A stretch of 64,000 nt of DNA from Hyphomicrobiales bacterium (GTDB lineage: Bacteria; Pseudomonadota; Alphaproteobacteria; Rhizobiales; Beijerinckiaceae), in NCBI GenBank assembly GCA_930633495.1, contig CAKNFJ010000001.1, positions 682,001 to 746,000 on the forward strand. Reading direction: 5' to 3'. Shown here piece by piece: positions 1-9,082 of this stretch (position 1 is the stretch's first letter; each line of letters begins with the position of its first letter). A program made the position numbers and the translations under genes. The notes below the pieces were generated by a model that saw only the letters and a list, made by a program, of their open reading frames with translations, had not been told where the DNA came from and made no database searches.

Positions 1-961
1 GCGCGTGCAGCCATTTATGCGGATCGAGCGCGATGGAATCGGCACGCTCGATGCCTTTCACCCGCCAGGCATTCCGAGGCGCGATGGCGATCAGGGCGCC
101 GATGCATCCGTCGACATGGAACCAGAGCTTCTCTTCGGCCGCGATGTCGGCGAGCCTGTCGAGATCGTCGACGGCGCCGGAATTGACCGTCCCGGCCGTG
201 CCGATGAGGCAGGCCGGATGGAACCCCGCGGCACGATCCTGCGCAATCGCGGCCCGCAACGCCTCGATATCGATCCGGCCGCCGGCATCGGCCGGAACGC
301 GGCGCAAGGCGCAGTTGCCCAGCCCCAGCGTCTCGACCGCCTTGCGATGGCAGGAATGGACCTGATCGGAGGCGTAGTAACGCATGGGGCGTTCCAGCGC
401 GGCGACGCCGTGCTCGCGCAGATCGATCCCCGCCATCGCATTTCGCGCCACCGTCAGCCCGACCAGGTTCGCCATCGAGCCGCCGCTGACCAGCGTGCCG
501 CTCGCCGAAGGCGGCAGGCCGACCATGTCGCGCAGCCAGCCGACGACCTGCTGGTCGAGCAGCGCCGCGGCATGGCGGCCGCCGCCGAGATTCGAATTCT
601 GGACTGCGGCGATGAAATCGCCGAGCGCCCCGGTGAAATTGCCGGCGCCCATGTACCAGGACCAGAAGCGCGGGTGGATATTGCCCATCGGATAGGCCAG
701 CACGGTGTCGCGCACCATGCCGTAGACCTGATCGATCCGTGTCGGGCCCTCCGGCAGCGGGGCGCGGAAGAACGCTTCGACCTGCTCGGGCATTGGCTGC
801 CAGACCGGCCGCTCGCGCACGTCCCGCAGATATCGAACCGCGTCGTCGACGATCCGATGCCCGATCGCGGCCGCCACGTCCCAATCGGGCGGATCGAGCG
901 TTCCGTCCTCCGCATCCCGGCCGGGATCGAAGGCTTTCGATGGCAGGGCAGCCGCGTCCAT
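1..961 (-). CDS. PLP-dependent amino acid decarboxylase (group II), 3' end outside window
   Basis: About 320 residues are visible from an ATG at 961; the frame stays open to the window edge, so the C-terminus is missing (family members are usually about 470-490 aa). The fold type I decarboxylase family is recognised by GNIHPRFWSWYMG near residue 90, a Ser/Gly-rich SGTLVSGGSMANL stretch, the cofactor aspartate in HVDGCIGAL, and the Schiff-base lysine in LDPHKWLHA (Lys316). The family removes the alpha-carboxyl of aromatic amino acids, glutamate, cysteine sulfinate or cysteate; the sequence alone does not fix the substrate. The start lies 13 bp after the stop of the cysteine synthase gene, so the two are probably co-transcribed. 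That pairing hints at a sulfur amino acid substrate, which is inference. Confidence 0.85.
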   Translation of the reverse strand, partial: MDAAALPSKAFDPGRDAEDGTLDPPDWDVAAAIGHRIVDDAVRYLRDVRERPVWQPMPEQVEAFFRAPLPEGPTRIDQVYGMVRDTVLAYPMGNIHPRFWSWYMGAGNFTGALGDFIAAVQNSNLGGGRHAAALLDQQVVGWLRDMVGLPPSASGTLVSGGSMANLVGLTVARNAMAGIDLREHGVAALERPMRYYASDQVHSCHRKAVETLGLGNCALRRVPADAGGRIDIEALRAAIAQDRAAGFHPACLIGTAGTVNSGAVDDLDRLADIAAEEKLWFHVDGCIGALIAIAPRNAWRVKGIERADSIALDPHKWLHA

Positions 962-974
962 GATCGCCTCCCGC

Positions 975-2063
975 CTATTCGGCCGCGAGCTGGAAACCGG
1001 GCGTCGAACGGGAGAGCGCCAGCTCCTCCTCGTCCATCTCGGCCGGAATCGCCTCGAACAGCGGCGTCGACAGATAGCGCTCGCCGGTGTCCGGCAGCAT
1101 GCATAGAATGACGGAGCCCGCCTGCGCCGTCTCGGCGACCTGCCGGGCGATGCCGAAGCTCGCGCCGCCGGAGATGCCGGTGAAGATGCCTTCCTTACGC
1201 GCCAGCAGCCGCGCCCATTCGATCGCCTTCGCGCCGGCGATCGGGATCAGCTCGTCATAGTAGTTCTCGTCGATCGCCTCCTGCAGCACGTCGGGGATGA
1301 AATCCGGCGTCCAGCCCTGGATCGGGTGCGGCTCGAAGGCGGGATGGGTGGCGGCCGGTGCCCCTCCCCGTCCGCGCTGCTGCGCATGCCCGCTGCCGAT
1401 CAACTGCGCGTTCGCGGGTTCGCTGAGGACGATCTTCGTCTCCGGCCGCTCGCGCCGGAGCGCCCGCGCCACACCGACGACCGTGCCGCCGGTGCCATAG
1501 CCGGTGACGAAATAGTCGAGGCGCGACCCGGCGAAATCGCCGAGGATCTCGCGGCCGGTGGTCGCCTCGTGGATCGCGGCGTTGGCCCTGGTCTCGAACT
1601 GGCGGGCGAGGAACCAGCCGTTCTTCTGCGCCAGCTCGACAGCCTTCAGATACATGCCAAAGCCCTTCTGCGCGCGCGGCGTCAACACGACCTTCGCACC
1701 CAGCATCCGCATCAGCCGGCGGCGCTCGACTGAGAAGCTGTCGGCCATGGTGACGACGAGCGGGTAGCCTTTCTGCGCACAGACCATGGCAAGCCCTATG
1801 CCGGTATTGCCGCTCGTCGCCTCGACCACGGTCTGGCCGGGCCTCAAGCTGCCATCGCGCTCGGCTTCTTCGATGATGGCGACGGCCAACCTGTCCTTGA
1901 CCGAGGCGGCAGGATTGAAGAACTCGGCCTTCGCGTAGATCGTGGCGTGGTCGACACCCAGATTGTTGATGCGGATCACCGGCGTATCGCCGATCGTGTC
2001 GAGCACCGTCTCGAACAGTCGGCCGCGCCCCTGGGTCGTCCTCGAAGCCTGCGTCGAAAGCAT
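975..2063 (-). CDS. cysK: Cysteine synthase (O-acetylserine sulfhydrylase) family
   Basis: 362 aa. PLP-dependent beta-replacement enzyme that makes cysteine from O-acetylserine and sulfide in the cytoplasm. Visible motifs: PLP lysine in AASVKDRLA (Lys56), the substrate loop TSGNTGIGLA, the phosphate-binding GTGGTVVG, and the C-terminal PDTGERYLST. An insertion (GSGHAQQRGRGGAPAATHP) precedes the conserved HPIQGWTPDFIP segment, and a tail of about 35 residues extends past the usual bacterial CysK end. The ATG at 2063 has a strong AAGGAGGG ribosome site. It is the first gene of an operon with the PLP decarboxylase and is divergent from the BTAD regulator starting at 2185, with about 120 bp between them. 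A second, housekeeping cysK may exist elsewhere; a dedicated biosynthetic role is possible. Confidence 0.88.
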   Translation of the reverse strand: MLSTQASRTTQGRGRLFETVLDTIGDTPVIRINNLGVDHATIYAKAEFFNPAASVKDRLAVAIIEEAERDGSLRPGQTVVEATSGNTGIGLAMVCAQKGYPLVVTMADSFSVERRRLMRMLGAKVVLTPRAQKGFGMYLKAVELAQKNGWFLARQFETRANAAIHEATTGREILGDFAGSRLDYFVTGYGTGGTVVGVARALRRERPETKIVLSEPANAQLIGSGHAQQRGRGGAPAATHPAFEPHPIQGWTPDFIPDVLQEAIDENYYDELIPIAGAKAIEWARLLARKEGIFTGISGGASFGIARQVAETAQAGSVILCMLPDTGERYLSTPLFEAIPAEMDEEELALSRSTPGFQLAAE

Positions 2064-2184
2064 GGTTCCCTCCTTGCCGATTGACCCGCCGCTCCGGCCG
2101 CTCGCGCTTCCGGTTTTACGGCTCCGAGGCAGATGCTAGGATCGCGGTCGGGTATTCCGCGTGGGAGCCAGCGTTGGAGCGCGC

Positions 2185-4185
2185 ATGGAATCGTCAGGTT
2201 CCGATGCCGAAACGGCCAGGCCGGAAATCGAACTGCGCCTGCTCGGGCCGCAGAGGCTGCTGCGCGACGGGCAGGCCTTGCGGTGGCCGCCCTCGCGCAA
2301 GCTGCGCGCCCTCCTCGCCTATCTGACGCTCGCCGCGCGCCCGGTCCCGCGCGAACGGCTCTGCGCCTTGCTATGGCCGGTGCCCGACGATCCGCGCGGG
2401 GAGTTGCGCTGGTCTCTCAGCAAATTGCGGGCGCTGCTCGACGCGCCCGACCGACGACGGGTGCTGGCCGGCGACGACGACGTCGCGCTCGACCTGAGCG
2501 ACTGCGACGTCGATGCCTTGCGATTGCTCGCCGCCGCCCAGCGCGGCGTCGAGCAACTGCCCGACGAACAATTGTCGCATCTCGTCGCGGCGGCGGAGCG
2601 CGAATTCCTGGAGGGCTCTGATCTCGCGGACAGCGTCGAGTTCAGCCATTGGATGGCGAACCGCCGCAGCGAATTCCACGCGCTCCATATCGCGCTGGTC
2701 GCCGAGGCCGCGCGCCGGGCGGAAGCGGGAACGGCGGCAGGCTGGGCCGCGGCGCGCGCCTGGGTGGAGCTCGCGCCCTTCGATACCGAAGCCCATGAGC
2801 GCTTTCTGGCCGAGCTATTCCGCCGCAGGCTGGTCGAGGATTGCACCCGCCATCTCGACAGGGCGGAAAGGAGCTTCGCTGCCGAAGCGGTGGATTTCGC
2901 CCCTGTAGCCGCCGCCTGGAAGCGCCTGCAGCAGAGCGCCTCCGTGGCGGCCGCGCCCGGCGCGCCGGAGCGCGAGCAGGCCGATGCCCCGGCGCCGAGC
3001 CGGGCTTCCGTCGCGATCATGCCCTTCCAGGAGATCCGCGCCGGCATCCTCGGCGACAGCGAGCTCGGCAATGCGCTGACCCATGACATCATCAGCCGCC
3101 TGGCGCGCCTGCGAGAACTCTTCGTCATCGCGCGCGGCACGGTTCTCGCCATCGCGCCGGAGCGACTGGGCGCTCGCGAGATCGGCGAGCGGCTCGGCGT
3201 CCGCTATGTCGTCTCGGGACAGCTGGAGCGGCGCGAGACCGCCGTCACGGCCCATGTCGAGGTCATCGAAGCCGCCACCTCGCATCTCGTCTGGACGGAC
3301 AGCTTCGAGGCGCACACGCTCGAGCGCCTCTCCGTCCTCGACCAGATCGGCAGCGGCATCGTCTGCGCCATCTCCTCCGAAATCGAGGTTGCGGAACGGC
3401 AGCGCGCGGTTCTCAAGCCGCCGGAGTTCCTGGATGCCTGGGAGGCCTATCATCGCGGCCTCTGGCACATGTACCGTTTCACGGCCGAGGAGAACGAGCA
3501 GGCGGCCGCCTTCTTCCGCCTGTCCGCGCAACGCGACCCGACGTTCTCGCGGGCACGCGCGGGCCTTTCCTTCACGCATTGGCAACGGGCGTTCCAACGC
3601 TGGGGCGACCGCGACGCCGAGACACGAGAGGCCGTCGAGGCCGCCACGCAGAGCCTTCTGCTCGACGAGCAGAATCCGGCCGCCCACTGGTCGATGGGAC
3701 GCGCGCTCTGGCTGACCGGCGATCAGGGCGGGGCCGTCCAGGCCCTGGAGCAATCCGTCGCGCTGAGCCCGAACTTCGCACTCGGGCATTACGCCCTGTC
3801 TTTCGTCCATTCGCAGGCAGGAGACCCGCAGGCGGCGATCGCCGCCTCCGACCATTCGCGCCTGCTGAGCCCTCACGATCCGCTGCTGTTCGGCATGCTC
3901 GGCACCCGCGCGATGGCCCTCGTCAGGATAGGGGCTTTCGCAGAGGCCGCGGAATGGAGCGTCAAGGCGGCGGCGCGCCCCAATGCCCATGTGCATATTC
4001 TTGCAATCGCCGCCCATTGCCTGGCGCTGGCGGGGCGGATCGAAGAAGCGCGCCGCCACGCCGGCCAGATACGCCGCTTGAACCCGGGCTATCGGCTCGA
4101 TGATTTCCTGAGCACGTTCAGATTCGAGGCCGATATCCGGCTTCGCTACCGCCGCGCAGCCGAAGCCATCGGTTTGCCGATTTGA
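2185..4185 (+). CDS. BTAD/TolB-like/TPR transcriptional regulator (paralogue 1)
   Basis: 666 aa. The domain order is an N-terminal OmpR-type winged helix (about residues 12-95, starting LRLLGPQRLLRDG), a bacterial transcriptional activation domain of BTAD type (about 100-240), a TolB-like segment starting SVAIMPFQEI (about 275-400), and a TPR array to the end including the FLDAWEAYHRGLWHMYRFT motif. It is probably a cytoplasmic one-component regulator that senses through the TolB/TPR half; the ligand is unknown. The ATG at 2185 has GGAG five bases upstream; a GTG at 2161 would add eight residues. It diverges from cysK, which makes that operon a natural target. It ends 63 bp from its paralogue, tail to tail. 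Confidence 0.82.
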   Translation: MESSGSDAETARPEIELRLLGPQRLLRDGQALRWPPSRKLRALLAYLTLAARPVPRERLCALLWPVPDDPRGELRWSLSKLRALLDAPDRRRVLAGDDDVALDLSDCDVDALRLLAAAQRGVEQLPDEQLSHLVAAAEREFLEGSDLADSVEFSHWMANRRSEFHALHIALVAEAARRAEAGTAAGWAAARAWVELAPFDTEAHERFLAELFRRRLVEDCTRHLDRAERSFAAEAVDFAPVAAAWKRLQQSASVAAAPGAPEREQADAPAPSRASVAIMPFQEIRAGILGDSELGNALTHDIISRLARLRELFVIARGTVLAIAPERLGAREIGERLGVRYVVSGQLERRETAVTAHVEVIEAATSHLVWTDSFEAHTLERLSVLDQIGSGIVCAISSEIEVAERQRAVLKPPEFLDAWEAYHRGLWHMYRFTAEENEQAAAFFRLSAQRDPTFSRARAGLSFTHWQRAFQRWGDRDAETREAVEAATQSLLLDEQNPAAHWSMGRALWLTGDQGGAVQALEQSVALSPNFALGHYALSFVHSQAGDPQAAIAASDHSRLLSPHDPLLFGMLGTRAMALVRIGAFAEAAEWSVKAAARPNAHVHILAIAAHCLALAGRIEEARRHAGQIRRLNPGYRLDDFLSTFRFEADIRLRYRRAAEAIGLPI

Positions 4186-4248
4186 GGCAGCCCGGTCGTC
4201 GTGACCTGAGAACCGCGCCCCGGCGCATCCCTCGCATTTCAACCCATG

Positions 4249-6255
4249 TCAGGTCTGAGGCGTGATTCCGGCCGCTTTCAGCCCGGCCCAGACCCGCAGC
4301 CGCAACTCCTGCGGAACCGAGGCGACCAGCCGGCTGAAACTGTCGAGCGAGAGCGAAGGCTCGATCTCGCGCGCTTCGGCGACGGCCGCCTTCGCCGCGT
4401 CGACGCCGCCGAGCGCGACCAGCGCCGCCGCCAGCGCCAGCCGCGACCAGGTTTCGCGCCTGTGCAATTGGGTCGCCCGGCGTGCATCGGCCTCAGCCTG
4501 CGCATAATCGGCCAGGCTGTAGTGGCAGAAGGAACTCAGTGTCAGCATCATGCTGGCGAGCGGATCTTTCGGGCTCAATCTGAGTGCCGTCGCAATGCTG
4601 TCCAGCGCCTGCTGCGGTCTTGCCGCATAGATCAGCGCCTGGGCGAGGCCGAAATGCGCCTGGGCAAAGCTCGGATTGAGTTCGACCGCCAGCGTGAGAT
4701 GATGCAAGGCGCGCTCGAGATCGCCCGCGACAGTCAGCAGGCGGCCGATCGCGAAATGAGCGAAGGCGCTGTCGCCGTCGAGCGAGACGGCCTGCTCGGC
4801 ATGCGCCAGCCCGGCGGCGATGGCCGGCTTCGGATCAGCGACGAAATACCAGATCGCCTTGACGAAGGCGGCGTAGGCGAGACCGGCGTGCGGAAGCGCG
4901 AAGTCAGGCGCTCGTTCGAGCGCCTGTTCGAACAGCCGTTCGCCGGCCGAGACATCCTCGCGCGTAAAGCGATAGACGTGCCACAGGCCGCGATGGAACA
5001 GCTCCCAGGCGTCGAGCTCGCCGGGCAGCTTGCGGACGGCACGCTCGCGCTCGTCATGCCGGACCTCGGCGTCGACGCTGGCGACGATGCTTGCGACGAT
5101 CTCGTCTTGAACCACGAAGATGTCGGCAACGGCACGGTCATAGCGCTGCGCCCAGATGCAGCGATTGCCGAGAGCGTCGATCAACTGCACCGTCACGCGC
5201 AACCGCTCGCCGGCACGGCGCAAGCTACCTGCCAGGGCGTACCGGACCGACAATTCCGTGGCGGCTGCCGAAGCCGTCTCCGGCCGTCCCGAAAACAACG
5301 CGCTCGATTGACGGGCGATCACCATGAATTCGCGCCGGCGCGAGAGCTCTGTGACGAGGTCCTCCGAAAAGCCCTCGGCCAGGAAATCCTGCCCCGGATC
5401 ACCGCTGAGATCGGCGAATGGCAACACGGCGACCGCGAAACGGCCATCGACCGGGTCGGCCGCCAACGGTGCCGCAGGCTGTCGACTGTCGGCAGCGCGT
5501 GTGCCGCTTCCCGGCTGGAGCAGGGCGGCGGTCTCGTCCGAGATCGCAACGCCGAGTTCGCGAGCCAGGACCTCACGACAGCTCTGCAGCTGTGCGCTCG
5601 CCCGCGATTGCTCACCCGCCGCCAGATAGCTGCCGATGAGCACGCGCTGGCTGGCTTCGCGCAGCGGGTCGCGCGCGACCAGACGCTGCGCCAGATCGAT
5701 CGCAGCCGCGAAGCGCCCGGCCTGCTCATGCATGGCGATGGCACGCTGGGCCGAACGCGCCGCGAGCCCGTCGCAACGCGTGCGCTCGAAAGAGAGCCAA
5801 TCCGCGAAGCTCTCCGATGGTGGCACGACCCCCTCGAGCAGATCCGTCCGCAAGGCGAGCTGCAGGAATGCATCGTCCACGGCAGTTTCGCCTGCCGCCG
5901 CGGCAGCGAGGCGGTCGATGTCGATAGAGATGTCGACCGGCTTGAGCTCCACCATGTCGCGCTCGCCCCGGATGGTTTCAGCCCCGAGCACGGCTCGCAG
6001 AGCGGCGATCGCATTGCGCAGGCTGGCGCGGGCCTGCGCGTCCTGACGATCGCCCCAAAGAAGAGCGGCAAGCTTGTCACGCGAATGAGCGTGCCCGGCC
6101 GGAAGAGCGAGATAGGCCAGCAGCATCTCCGCCTTGCGCGTCGGTAGCACCGCTACAACGCCATCGGCGCGGCGCAGCTCGAAGCCGCCGAGCAATCCAA
6201 GCTCGACCGCCGCAGAGTTCCCGCACGCCCCGATCATCGGGCTCTCCATCGCCAC
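4249..6255 (-). CDS. BTAD/TolB-like/TPR transcriptional regulator (paralogue 2)
   Basis: 668 aa. Same architecture as the neighbouring regulator: winged helix (LGLLGGFELRRADG, LLAYLALPAGHAHSRDKLAALLW), BTAD helical domain, a TolB-like domain beginning FAVAVLPFADLSGDPGQDF with the usual LAEGFSEDLVTELSRRREFMVIAR continuation split across it, and C-terminal TPRs. The shared DAWELFHRGLWHVYRFT motif shows the two are paralogues. The TolB segment resembles that of class III adenylate cyclase-associated proteins. A GTG at 6255 with a GGGGAG ribosome site is the likely start; an ATG at 6249 is an alternative. It is divergent from the DUF1127 and TTC38 genes and may regulate them (inference). Confidence 0.82.
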   Translation of the reverse strand: MAMESPMIGACGNSAAVELGLLGGFELRRADGVVAVLPTRKAEMLLAYLALPAGHAHSRDKLAALLWGDRQDAQARASLRNAIAALRAVLGAETIRGERDMVELKPVDISIDIDRLAAAAAGETAVDDAFLQLALRTDLLEGVVPPSESFADWLSFERTRCDGLAARSAQRAIAMHEQAGRFAAAIDLAQRLVARDPLREASQRVLIGSYLAAGEQSRASAQLQSCREVLARELGVAISDETAALLQPGSGTRAADSRQPAAPLAADPVDGRFAVAVLPFADLSGDPGQDFLAEGFSEDLVTELSRRREFMVIARQSSALFSGRPETASAAATELSVRYALAGSLRRAGERLRVTVQLIDALGNRCIWAQRYDRAVADIFVVQDEIVASIVASVDAEVRHDERERAVRKLPGELDAWELFHRGLWHVYRFTREDVSAGERLFEQALERAPDFALPHAGLAYAAFVKAIWYFVADPKPAIAAGLAHAEQAVSLDGDSAFAHFAIGRLLTVAGDLERALHHLTLAVELNPSFAQAHFGLAQALIYAARPQQALDSIATALRLSPKDPLASMMLTLSSFCHYSLADYAQAEADARRATQLHRRETWSRLALAAALVALGGVDAAKAAVAEAREIEPSLSLDSFSRLVASVPQELRLRVWAGLKAAGITPQT

Positions 6256-6393
6256 GCCCCGCTCCCCGGGGGAGTTATTGCCGATTTACCGCAAGTTTCA
6301 CGCTGCTTCCACGCCCGCCTGACACCTCCCCCCTAAGCCATGACCGAGCCGCCCGGCACCTCGCCGGTAGCGGTGGTCCCTCGGAGAACTCAG

Positions 6394-6696
6394 ATGCGCA
6401 TTCACGGAAACCAGCTGCTCTACCAGATTCACGGCCCGTTCCGGTATCCGGCAACCGGCGAGGCCCGCGCCCGTTCGCGGTGGCCGGCGGCGCTCGCCCG
6501 GCTGATCGACATGCTGGCGGATTGGCGCAAGCGCCATGCCCGGCACAGGCAGATCCGGCGAGCGACATTCGAGCTCGCTCGCTTCGACGATCGCATGCTC
6601 GCCGATATCGGCCTGACCCGCCTCGACATCGCCGCAGCCGCCAGCGGCATACCGCTGCGGGAGCGCGACCTGCCGGCCGAACCGCTGCAGGGCTGA
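6394..6696 (+). CDS. DUF1127 (YjiS-like) small protein
   Basis: 100 aa from the ATG at 6394, chosen because GGAG sits eight bases upstream; an in-frame ATG at 6340 lacks such a site. The C-terminal half carries the DUF1127 signature ELARFDDRMLADIGLTRLDI. DUF1127 proteins are small, arginine-rich and common in Alphaproteobacteria; some affect phosphate or nitrogen metabolism and RNA turnover, but this one has no assigned function. It precedes the TTC38-like gene by about 25-40 bp on the same strand and is divergent from a BTAD regulator, so the three may form one regulatory unit. Confidence 0.75.
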   Translation: MRIHGNQLLYQIHGPFRYPATGEARARSRWPAALARLIDMLADWRKRHARHRQIRRATFELARFDDRMLADIGLTRLDIAAAASGIPLRERDLPAEPLQG

Positions 6697-6720
6697 ACCG
6701 CCCATTCCCATTCCTCTTCG

Positions 6721-8106
6721 ATGAAAGCGACGACCATGATCATCACCGATATCCGCGGCCAGGCCCTGTCCGGCGCCAGCCAGGACACCGCCCTCGCCTA
6801 TTCCGCCGCCGTCCGTCAGTTCTCGATCTTCGCCAGCGACCCTGTTTCGGCGGCCGACCGGCTGATCGAGGCACAACCCAGCTTCGTCATGGCGCATGCG
6901 CTGAAGGCCTGGCTTTACCTGCTCGGCACCGCTCCGGCCGCCATCCCCGTCGCGCGCGCGGCGATCGAGGCCGCGGAGGGCCTGCCGGCAACGGTGCAGG
7001 AACGCGGCCATCTGGCGGCGCTCACACATCTTGCTGACGGGCGCTGGCACGAGGCCTCGCGCGTGATCGAGGATGTCGCGGTCGAGAACCCGCGCGATCT
7101 GCTCGCACTGATCGCCGGGCACCAGCTCGACTATTTCACCGGCAATGGCCGGTTGCTGAAAGATAGGGTTGCTCGTGCCCTGCCGAACTGGTCAGGCGAC
7201 ATGCCGGGGCGGCACGCGGTGCTGGCGATGCATGCCTTCGGACTGGAGGAGAACGGCCTCTATGAGCAGGCCGAACGCCAGGGTCGAGCCGCGCTCGCGT
7301 TAGAGGCTGGCGACGGCTGGGCCCGCCACGCCGTCGCGCATGTGCTGGAAATGCAGGGGCGCCACGACGAAGGCATCGCCTTCATGCGCGAGGACCTGCC
7401 GAGCTGGACGACCGACAGCTTCCTCGCCGTCCACAACTGGTGGCACCTGGCGCTCTACCATCTCGAACTGGGGCAGATCGACGAGGTTCTCGCCCTCGTC
7501 GACGGGCCGATCATGGGGGTAGCCATGCCGCAGATCATGGACCTGATCGACGCCTCGGCCATGCTCTGGCGGCTGCATCTGCGCGGCATCGATGTCGGGT
7601 CGCGCTGGCACAGGCTGGTCGAACGCTACCAGGCCGGCTGGAGCGCCGGCGGCTACGCCTTCACCGATTTCCACGCGGTGATGGCCTTCGTCGGGGCCGG
7701 CCGGCGGGACCTGGTCGAGCAGACGATCGAGCTTCAGGAGATCGCTCAGCTCGCGGCAGGCGACAATGCCGACTTCACTCGCGAGGTCGGCTATCCGCTG
7801 ATGCGGGCTCTGAAAGCCTTCGGCGAGGGACGCTATGCCGAGACCGTCCGCCTGATCCGGCCGATCCGCAGCCTTGCCATCCGCTTCGGTGGGAGCAATG
7901 CGCAGCGCGATATCGTCGATCTCACTCTGATCGAGGCGGCGTTCCGCTCGGGCGAGCGCTCGCTCGCCCGAGCCTTGGCGGCCGAACGCGTAATGGCGAA
8001 GCACGACAGCCCGCTGGCCAAGCTGTTCGCCCGCCGCGCCGGCCTGAGCGGCTGCGCCGGCGAGAATTGCGCCTGCCCCCAGTGCACAGCCGGCATGGCA
8101 GCGTGA
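6721..8106 (+). CDS. TTC38-family tetratricopeptide repeat protein
   Basis: 461 aa, soluble, helical throughout. The hallmark HNWWHLALYHLELG near residue 240 identifies the TTC38 family, found in bacteria and in animals, whose biochemical role is unknown. The repeats contain pairs such as AHALKAWLYLLG and RHAVAHVLEMQGRHDEGIAFM. The C-terminus has a cysteine-rich tail (CAGENCACPQCTAG), which could bind a metal. The start is uncertain: the ATG at 6721 gives MKATTMIITD, the ATG at 6736 a protein five residues shorter, and neither has a strong ribosome site. It probably forms an operon with the DUF1127 gene. Confidence 0.75.
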   Translation: MKATTMIITDIRGQALSGASQDTALAYSAAVRQFSIFASDPVSAADRLIEAQPSFVMAHALKAWLYLLGTAPAAIPVARAAIEAAEGLPATVQERGHLAALTHLADGRWHEASRVIEDVAVENPRDLLALIAGHQLDYFTGNGRLLKDRVARALPNWSGDMPGRHAVLAMHAFGLEENGLYEQAERQGRAALALEAGDGWARHAVAHVLEMQGRHDEGIAFMREDLPSWTTDSFLAVHNWWHLALYHLELGQIDEVLALVDGPIMGVAMPQIMDLIDASAMLWRLHLRGIDVGSRWHRLVERYQAGWSAGGYAFTDFHAVMAFVGAGRRDLVEQTIELQEIAQLAAGDNADFTREVGYPLMRALKAFGEGRYAETVRLIRPIRSLAIRFGGSNAQRDIVDLTLIEAAFRSGERSLARALAAERVMAKHDSPLAKLFARRAGLSGCAGENCACPQCTAGMAA

Positions 8107-8247
8107 CAACTCCGGCGCGAGGCATCTCCGCGCGGCAATCCTGGCAGCCGCACCTCGCGCCGTTCTCCACCCGGCCATGGCCGTCAAACCGGCCGCCATG
8201 CGCCCGCGCGATCGCGACGCAGATCTGCCGCCGACGGCCGTTCCGGC

Positions 8248-9054
8248 TCAGAACCGCGGAGGCCGCCTCTCGAAGAAGGCCCGGATGCCTTCCCGGAAAT
8301 CCGCCGTCCCGGCATTGCTCGTGAAAGCCTGCTTCTCCAGATCGAGCTGCGCATCGAAGGAACCCTCGGCCGCCGCCTGGATCAGGGCCTTCGTCGCCTT
8401 GCCGGCAGCGAAGCTGCCCTGCACGAGCCGTTCGGCCATGGCTCGCGCCGCGGGCGCCAGCTCGCCATCCGGGACCACGCGATTGACAAGGCCGAGACGC
8501 AGCGCCGTCTCGGCATCCATCGCCTCGTTCAGCAACACGAATTCGAGCGCCCGGCGCGGACCGAGCAATTGCGTGAGCGACCATGTCGTGCCGCCATCGG
8601 GATTGGTTCCGAGCTTCGTATAGGCCGACAGGAAACTCGCCCCCTGGGCAGCGATCACAAGGTCGCAGGCCAGCGCCAGGCCGACGCCGCCGCCTGCCAC
8701 CGGCCCCTGCACCGCCGCGATCACCGGCTGCGGCATGGCCTTGATCAGCCGCATCAACTTGTGAAAACGGTCGATGAGCAGCGCCGCCGTGGCAGGCGCC
8801 GCCGCGAGATCGGCATCGAAGCGCGAGAGATCGCCGCCCGCCATAAAGGATCGGCCAGCCCCGGCGAGAATCACGGCCCGGATGGTCGAATCCTCCGCAA
8901 TCGGCGCAAAGGCGGCCACCAGCGCATCGGCCAGCGCCTCGTCCACGACGTTGAGCACCTTCGGCCGGTTCATCGTCACCGTCAGCACGGCGCCGTGCCG
9001 CTCCACGATGACGATGTCTTCGGCGGAACCTTGCATTGGCCTGTCGCCCGTCAT
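8248..9054 (-). CDS. Enoyl-CoA hydratase/isomerase (crotonase family, PaaG-like)
   Basis: 268 aa from the ATG at 9054, which has AAAGG about ten bases upstream; a TTG six codons earlier is less likely. Crotonase fold with both oxyanion-hole segments: AGAGRSFMAGGDLSRFD and GPVAGGGVGLALACD. The active-site loop reads GTNPDGGTTW, the Asp-containing form seen in PaaG-type isomerases rather than the glutamate pair of classical hydratases, so isomerisation of an enoyl- or epoxy-CoA is as likely as hydration. It is the last gene of the minus-strand operon, 28 bp after the PaaK-like ligase, and probably acts on the CoA thioester made by that operon's ligases. Confidence 0.8.
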   Translation of the reverse strand: MTGDRPMQGSAEDIVIVERHGAVLTVTMNRPKVLNVVDEALADALVAAFAPIAEDSTIRAVILAGAGRSFMAGGDLSRFDADLAAAPATAALLIDRFHKLMRLIKAMPQPVIAAVQGPVAGGGVGLALACDLVIAAQGASFLSAYTKLGTNPDGGTTWSLTQLLGPRRALEFVLLNEAMDAETALRLGLVNRVVPDGELAPAARAMAERLVQGSFAAGKATKALIQAAAEGSFDAQLDLEKQAFTSNAGTADFREGIRAFFERRPPRF

Positions 9055-9082
9055 GGTGTGTCGCCTTTCCAATCGCGCCCGC

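Noticed and set aside
2815..4242. 475-codon minus-strand frame
   Set aside because: Antisense shadow of the first BTAD regulator; no motif and composition typical of GC-rich shadow frames.
4246..6147. Long plus-strand open frame (633 codons)
   Set aside because: It lies antisense to the second BTAD regulator; its translation is arginine-rich with no domain, while the minus strand encodes a full recognised architecture.
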